Below are positions 59,786 to 64,000 of a stretch of DNA of 64,000 nt, piece after piece (positions within the stretch are counted from its first letter, which is position 1; every line of letters begins with the position of its first letter). The notes below the pieces were generated by a model. The model was not told the origin of the DNA, searched no databases, and worked only from the letters and a program-made list of their open reading frames with translations. This DNA comes from Alentia gelatinosa (Eukaryota; Annelida; Polychaeta; Phyllodocida; Polynoidae), in assembly GCA_950022655.1 (NCBI GenBank), contig OX465584.1:63366841-63430840 (forward strand), given 5' to 3'. Made by a program: the position numbers and the translations under genes.

Positions 59786-60560
59786 ATGGATAATAAAGAT
59801 AATGATAATGATAATGATAATGATAATGATAATGATAATGACAAGGATTAAAAGTTGGCATGGCATTGCCATGATTTCGGTTTCAACAGGTAATAAGGGA
59901 GGGAGGGAGGGAGGGAGGGAGGGAGGGAGGGGAGGGAGGGAGGTGGAAGCCTGTTGCAATATATAAAAATACACTACTGTAACATAAATATCCAAGACGA
60001 ATGCACCACCGTGCTTGGAGGCAGAGTCTTGACCAATGTCTTGAGCTAGAGGGAGGGAGGGAGGGAGGGAGGGAGTGAGGGAGGGAGGTGGAAGCCTGTT
60101 GCAATATATATAAATACAATGAACCACAACAGGTACCTATACAATATATAAAAATACACTAAAGTCGCTGGGTGCGGACCCGGTATTGAGGGAGGGAGGG
60201 AGGGAGGGAGGGAGGGATTCATTGAACCGCAACGGGTGTGCTTGTGACCTATTTGACCTAGGCCCTGTTTCATAAGCAGTGCTTGTAATAATGTACAGGG
60301 TTCATACATAGACAGCTCAATAAAATTCCAGGCTTTTTCCAGGCTTTTCCAGGCTCTAATATTGTTTTTTCCAGGCACATCTGGTCACTGTTTTTAAAAC
60401 CATGTCTGATTCATCACCAAATTTAGTCTTCCTCACTACCTAGGGGTTTTATGCAAAATTATGAAACAGGGCCCTGATTCCATCCAACGCGTCTGGTATC
60501 GGCGCCCGCGGGACCCACCCGCTAGGGAGGGAGGGAGGGAGGGAGGGAGGGAGGTGGAAG
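59786..60560. repeat. (TGATAA)n and repeated (GGGA)n blocks
   Basis: (GATAAT)n at 59793-59840, then four (GGGA)n tracts (about 59899-59942, 60049-60090, 60189-60217, 60525-60553). Most are followed by GGTGGAAGCCTGTTGCAATA and by AATATATAAAAATACACT. Together they form a degenerate compound repeat of about 130 bp, with unique sequence in between. Confidence 0.85.
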
Positions 60561-60771
60561 CCTGTTGCAATATATATAAATACACTAAACTGCAACGGGT
60601 GCCTATACAATATATAAAAATACACTGCTGTCGCTGCCCGCGCCCGGTATCGGCGGTATCGAAGCTGTAATTATTCAGAATACATTACTGTAATGTATTA
60701 TAATGTAAGCCGCAAAAACTGTTCCCTGTCTCCCCTAATATATTTCGGTCTTGACCTACAGGTCAAACCGA

Positions 60772-60774
<3 letters not shown>

Positions 60775-60864
<90 letters not shown>

Positions 60865-60865
60865 T
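60775..60865. repeat. (AATGAT)n/(AAT)n microsatellite
   Basis: AATGATAATGAT run turning into a pure (AAT)n of about 45 bases, 30 bases from the donor of the 60898 exon. Confidence 0.95.
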
Positions 60866-60897
60866 TAAAAAAAAGGATAATAAAAATGAGAATTCAC

Positions 60898-61478
60898 CTG
60901 TAGTCGGCCCTGTCCCGACCGTGCGGGGGACTCGGGGTGAGCCACTGTGTGCGGTACGGCACCAACATGGACTCACTCTGCTTGTGGTAGATCTTCGGAG
61001 TCGGGGACCCGTCCCTCTCAAACTCACAGCTCGACAGGAACTCCCGGCTGCTTAGTGTGTACAGAGTCTGCGAGCTCCTATCCGGCGAACTACACCTCCC
61101 CGAAAACTCGCGCGCCGAATCCTCGTCTGTGTTTGGAGAGCGCAGCGGTCGTCTGCGGAGCACCGGAAGGCGGGAATCATCTACGTTCTGTGACGCAGTG
61201 TCATCAAAGTCGTCTGATATGTCCGAGTCGGGACGCGCCTTCCAGATGCGTGACGTGTTCTCGGAGATCTCAGAACGAGGCCGCTGGAGGGACGCTGCGT
61301 CTGTGAAGCTGGTTGCCCGCGCGCGTAGCTTCGGGGTTACAACTGGTCGGCGCAGTTCTGGCGGGTCCGTGTCCAGACGGTGGCGCCACACCATGGTGGT
61401 GTCGGGAGGCGCAGTGTCGAAAATGTCCCACTTGGGCTGAGCGGGGTCGAGGATCTCTTCTATATCACAGTCTGGGCC
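60898..61478 (-). CDS. Right-hand gene, large internal exon
   Basis: 581 nt (193 codons plus two bases), acceptor TTCTCTTACCCCAG and donor GTGAATTC. Starts GPDCDIEEILDPAQPKWDIF and ends in SPPHGRDRADYR. It is a disordered, Ser/Arg/Asp-rich segment. Proline-directed sites include VTPKL, RSPNT, SSPDR, GSPTP and LTPSP. WDIFDTAPPDTTMVWRHRLD is the only part that looks like an ordered motif. The exon has higher GC than the introns around it, as real coding DNA here does. No family was recognised; a cytoskeletal or cell-cycle scaffold is possible but unproven. Confidence 0.85.
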
Positions 61479-62312
61479 CTGGGGTAAGAGAAGGAGATAT
61501 ACCATAATGATTATAGGGATGTCAGGTGAGGGTCTGTAAAAAAGTGGAATATTTCTCATGTGGAATAGAGCTTTATAGTGAGTGCTTGGTTTCGCAACGC
61601 CTTAACCCTTTAGCATTCAGATTCCATAGGCACGGACCTACTCCTTGAGTTTGTAAACTGCTTGACCCAGATAGCCTTTGGTGTTCGCGTTTATAGTAAA
61701 ACTGTGACTTTCCTCCTCTCTAATCTCTCAAAGGGTGATAAATCAGACAGCTGGAAAGGTCATTAACACCCCCTATCGCCTCTAGTGATACCCTACACCA
61801 TACCACATTCCTTGGGTGCCTTTAAGACAAGATCTCATAGGATAATTGGGTGGTAAATCCAAATGTGTTGGGCCACCGTTTTGGGGCAGATTGGACACTG
61901 CAGTGTGACTCCAGACAGGCCGGTTTTGGGTGGATTGAACGCTAAAGGGTTAAGCCAAACATCTTATAAAAGTAAAACCCCTGTTTCAGGGACAACCTGC
62001 TCAAGGGGACCATTTGCTTAGAACGGAAATTTGTCCCTCTAATAGGAGTTTATTTTTAGCCTGCATAAGGAGATACCCCGCTTCAGGGAACAGTTATCTA
62101 GGTACAGATTTTGTAGTCTATGATTTCCATTTAGATTTTCCGTGAAACATGGAAAACTAGCATATCTGAATTGATCGTAACACAGCAAATTGTAGGAAAA
62201 TTCTCATGGTAGGATACAGTGATGATACTTGATTGTATAATTGTTTCGTTCCATTGGGGTTTATGGGAAACCTCATGGTAGGACATTTTTTTTTTACAGT
62301 GATGGTACATAC
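61479..62312 (-). other. Intron with CCCCTG...GGGACA repeat fragment
   Basis: 61975-62055 is a copy of the palindromic repeat AAAACCCCTGTTTCAGGGAC ... GTCCCTCTAATAGGAGTTT. TGGTAGGA(T/C)A occurs twice near 62210 and 62275 in a short direct duplication. Confidence 0.5.
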
Positions 62313-62687
62313 TTGTTTTTTCGGCTCGGGTGAAATGACGAATGGCTTGATGATCCTCCCCTCGTTCTCACACACCACCCTCTCGCGGTGCCTCCCTCCG
62401 ATGTGCCGGATGTGCGTCATCAGCTTCTGAGCCATTCTCTTCTGGCGTGATTTGCCCTGCGTCTCAGGGTGCGCTGGAGCCTTGTTTCTGTTTTCGGAGT
62501 TGGGGTCTAGTTGGTAGGAGACCGACTCGTCCAGATCGCTGTAGATGGGGCTGAGGGCATGTCGTATGTGGGGCTGTGGGCTCGTCCTTCGCTGTTTACG
62601 CGGGGTCAGGCAATTTATGTTCGCTTCGGCCAGAGCACGCTTTATTGATCTCGGGCTGTGGCTGATTCGCTCTGGTGTCAACTTTGC
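62313..62687 (-). CDS. Right-hand gene, internal exon
   Basis: 375 nt (125 codons) in phase 0 at both ends. The donor AA-GTATGTACC is good. The acceptor CTCAACAG has an A-rich rather than pyrimidine-rich tract, yet the frame joins cleanly to the exon at 63895. Starts AKLTPERISHSPRSIKRALA and ends KPFVISPEPKKQ. Basic and Ser/Pro-rich with LTPER, SHSPR, LTPRK, TSPQP, LSPIY and ISPEP, and a basic patch KSRQKRMAQKLM. This could be a nuclear-localisation or phospho-regulated region. Confidence 0.8.
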
Positions 62688-63018
62688 CTGTTGAGTTTGT
62701 ATATAATTTTTTTTTTCAAATTATTACAAATGTTATACAGTGAATCATAATTCAAAACATACACAGTTAAAACAAAGTTCCAGGGACGGGAGGAATTAAA
62801 ACAGAGCCCTGTAAAAATATTGTTTTATGCAGTCAATTTCAATACACCTAGATATATAATCTATATCTGCAAGGTCTTCAACCAACTAAAAAAATTTCGG
62901 AAATTCTGTGTACATACTTTAAGGATGGCCCCAAAAAGAAATTTCGTACACTAAAAATGACGATATTAATTTCAATGTAAAAGTGGGCAACTGCCATGTT
63001 TGCATAATCAGGTGATAC
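62688..63018 (-). other. Intron, left part
   Basis: AT-rich. 62910-62937 is an orphan end of the GGGGCCATCC TIR family. Confidence 0.45.
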
Positions 63019-63872
63019 TATAGAGGAAACCTATGAAAGTCTAGGGTCTCAGCTTTTATCTCACCCCTGGTATTTTTTCTCCATAGACTTAACATTGGGA
63101 ACTCGTATCTATCGCCCATTAGATATTTAGGAAAAATATCCAATGGGGGATAATGTCACAAATGTTATCCCATTAGTCAATGTTAAGAGTGAGATAAATT
63201 CAGAAACCCATTCAAGTTAAGGGTCAGAGCTCAATCCAATCTTATTTGAATCACTACGTAATTCATGCGGCTTCGCCTTGTGAATTACTACGTGATTCAG
63301 ACTTGATGGGATACGGGCTCAGACCCTGAACTTTCATAGGTTTCCTCTATATTATCTCACATCAGATATTTTTTCTCCATAGACTTAACATTGGAAACTC
63401 GTATCTAACACTCATTAGATATTTAGGAAAAATATCCAATGGGGGATAATGTCACAAATGTTAGACCATTAGTCAATATTAAGGGTGAGATAAATTCAGA
63501 AACCCATTCAAGTTTAGGGTCAGAGCTCGATCCCATCTCATTTGAATCACATAGCAATTCACACGGCTTCGCCTTGTGAATTATTATGTGATTCAAACTC
63601 GATGGGATACGAGCTCTGACCCTAAACTTTCATGGGTTTCCTCTATAGTATCCCATTGAGTTTGAATCGTGTAGTAATTCACAAGGATCGAGCTCTGACC
63701 CTAGACTTGACTATGTCTCTGAAGTTATCTCACCCTTCACACTGACTAATGGGCCAACCTTTGTAACATAATTCCCCATTGAGCTTTTTTTGCTAAATAC
63801 TGAATGGGCGTTGTACATGAGTTGCCAATGTTTCCAAGTCTATGGAGAAAAAATACCAGGGATGAGATAAAG
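63019..63872. mobile_element. Three GTGAGATAAA hairpin elements in tandem
   Basis: Unit 1: module 63056-63199, hairpin 63200-63350. Unit 2: module about 63352-63495, hairpin to about 63650. Unit 3: inverted, a truncated hairpin then a module 63722-63872 ending CAGGGATGAGATAAA. Units 1 and 2 are head to tail and share TTTCATNGGTTTCCTCTATA termini. Loops read GCGGCTTCGCCTTG and ACGGCTTCGCCTTG. The cluster lies 20 bases from the donor of the 63895 exon. Confidence 0.88.
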
Positions 63873-63894
63873 ACAAGGTGTTGGCTGCACCTAC

Positions 63895-64000
63895 ATGTTC
63901 GAGTTGGTCCTTCTTCTTCTGTTGTTTCCGCAGCTGGACCAGGCCCGGGCGGCGTAGAGGCTGCAGCGCGCTGCTCGGTTTGCGAAGTGTCTGCCGACAA
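63895..64000 (-). CDS. Right-hand gene, exon cut by the window edge
   Basis: Begins beyond the window; 106 nt visible. Donor CAT-GTAGGTGC at 63894. Frame chosen because it joins in phase 0 to the next exon and gives a basic coiled segment: RQTLRKPSSALQPLRRPGLV then QLRKQQKKKDQLEH. The alternative frame (a Thr/Glu/Pro-rich reading) would not join. Lys-rich with heptad-like spacing at the end. Confidence 0.7.

Noticed and set aside
61057..61440. Plus-strand open frames opposite the large exon
   Set aside because: They are shadows of the minus-strand exon, which has matching splice sites and phase.

Overview
This is intron-rich, moderately AT-rich animal nuclear DNA, not bacterial or viral. It has GT-AG introns, a near-perfect animal ARF6, tRNA-derived SINEs, a 5'-truncated LINE, many foldback or terminal-inverted-repeat (TIR) elements and at least ten minisatellites. 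The repeat style suggests a marine invertebrate, perhaps a lophotrochozoan, but nothing here fixes the species.

Two genes are well supported, both on the minus strand. The first is ARF6, a 175-residue small GTPase. Its coding exons lie at 14004-14202, 15173-15276 and 10111-10253, with two alternative first coding exons at 40514-40595 (canonical) and 19005-19086 (a divergent version). Both first exons are exactly 82 nt, end in the same phase and would splice to the same exon 2. The second gene enters from the right edge (exons at 63895-64000, 62313-62687, 60898-61478, 59087-59221, 57585-57677 and 52935-53046) and gives 466 residues of the C-terminus of an unrecognised disordered protein rich in Ser/Thr-Pro sites.

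Layout: 0.9-8.3 kb holds a direct segmental duplication of about 3.3 kb, each copy with a cysteine-rich exon, separated by a decayed retroelement-like coding remnant. 8.3-19.1 kb holds the ARF6 3' end, body and alternative first exon. 19.3-21.8 kb has an 88-bp minisatellite and a GC-rich stretch that may be the promoter of the alternative isoform. 22.7-34.6 kb is a dense minisatellite belt inside the ARF6 intron. 35-40 kb is repeat-rich intron up to the canonical first exon, and 41-50 kb is mostly intergenic or leader DNA with mobile elements. 50.6-64 kb is the second gene.

The most unusual signal is a recurring repeat architecture seen in many unrelated-sequence families: a long hairpin (arms roughly 50-75 bp, with a GCGAAGC-like loop) fused to a 130-290 bp module bounded by short inverted repeats. 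One copy sits cleanly inside a 35-bp minisatellite, so hairpin plus module is one mobile unit. The layout resembles non-autonomous Helentron/DINE-1 elements, but the hairpins are far longer. Several minisatellites appear to have grown from the ends of transposons.
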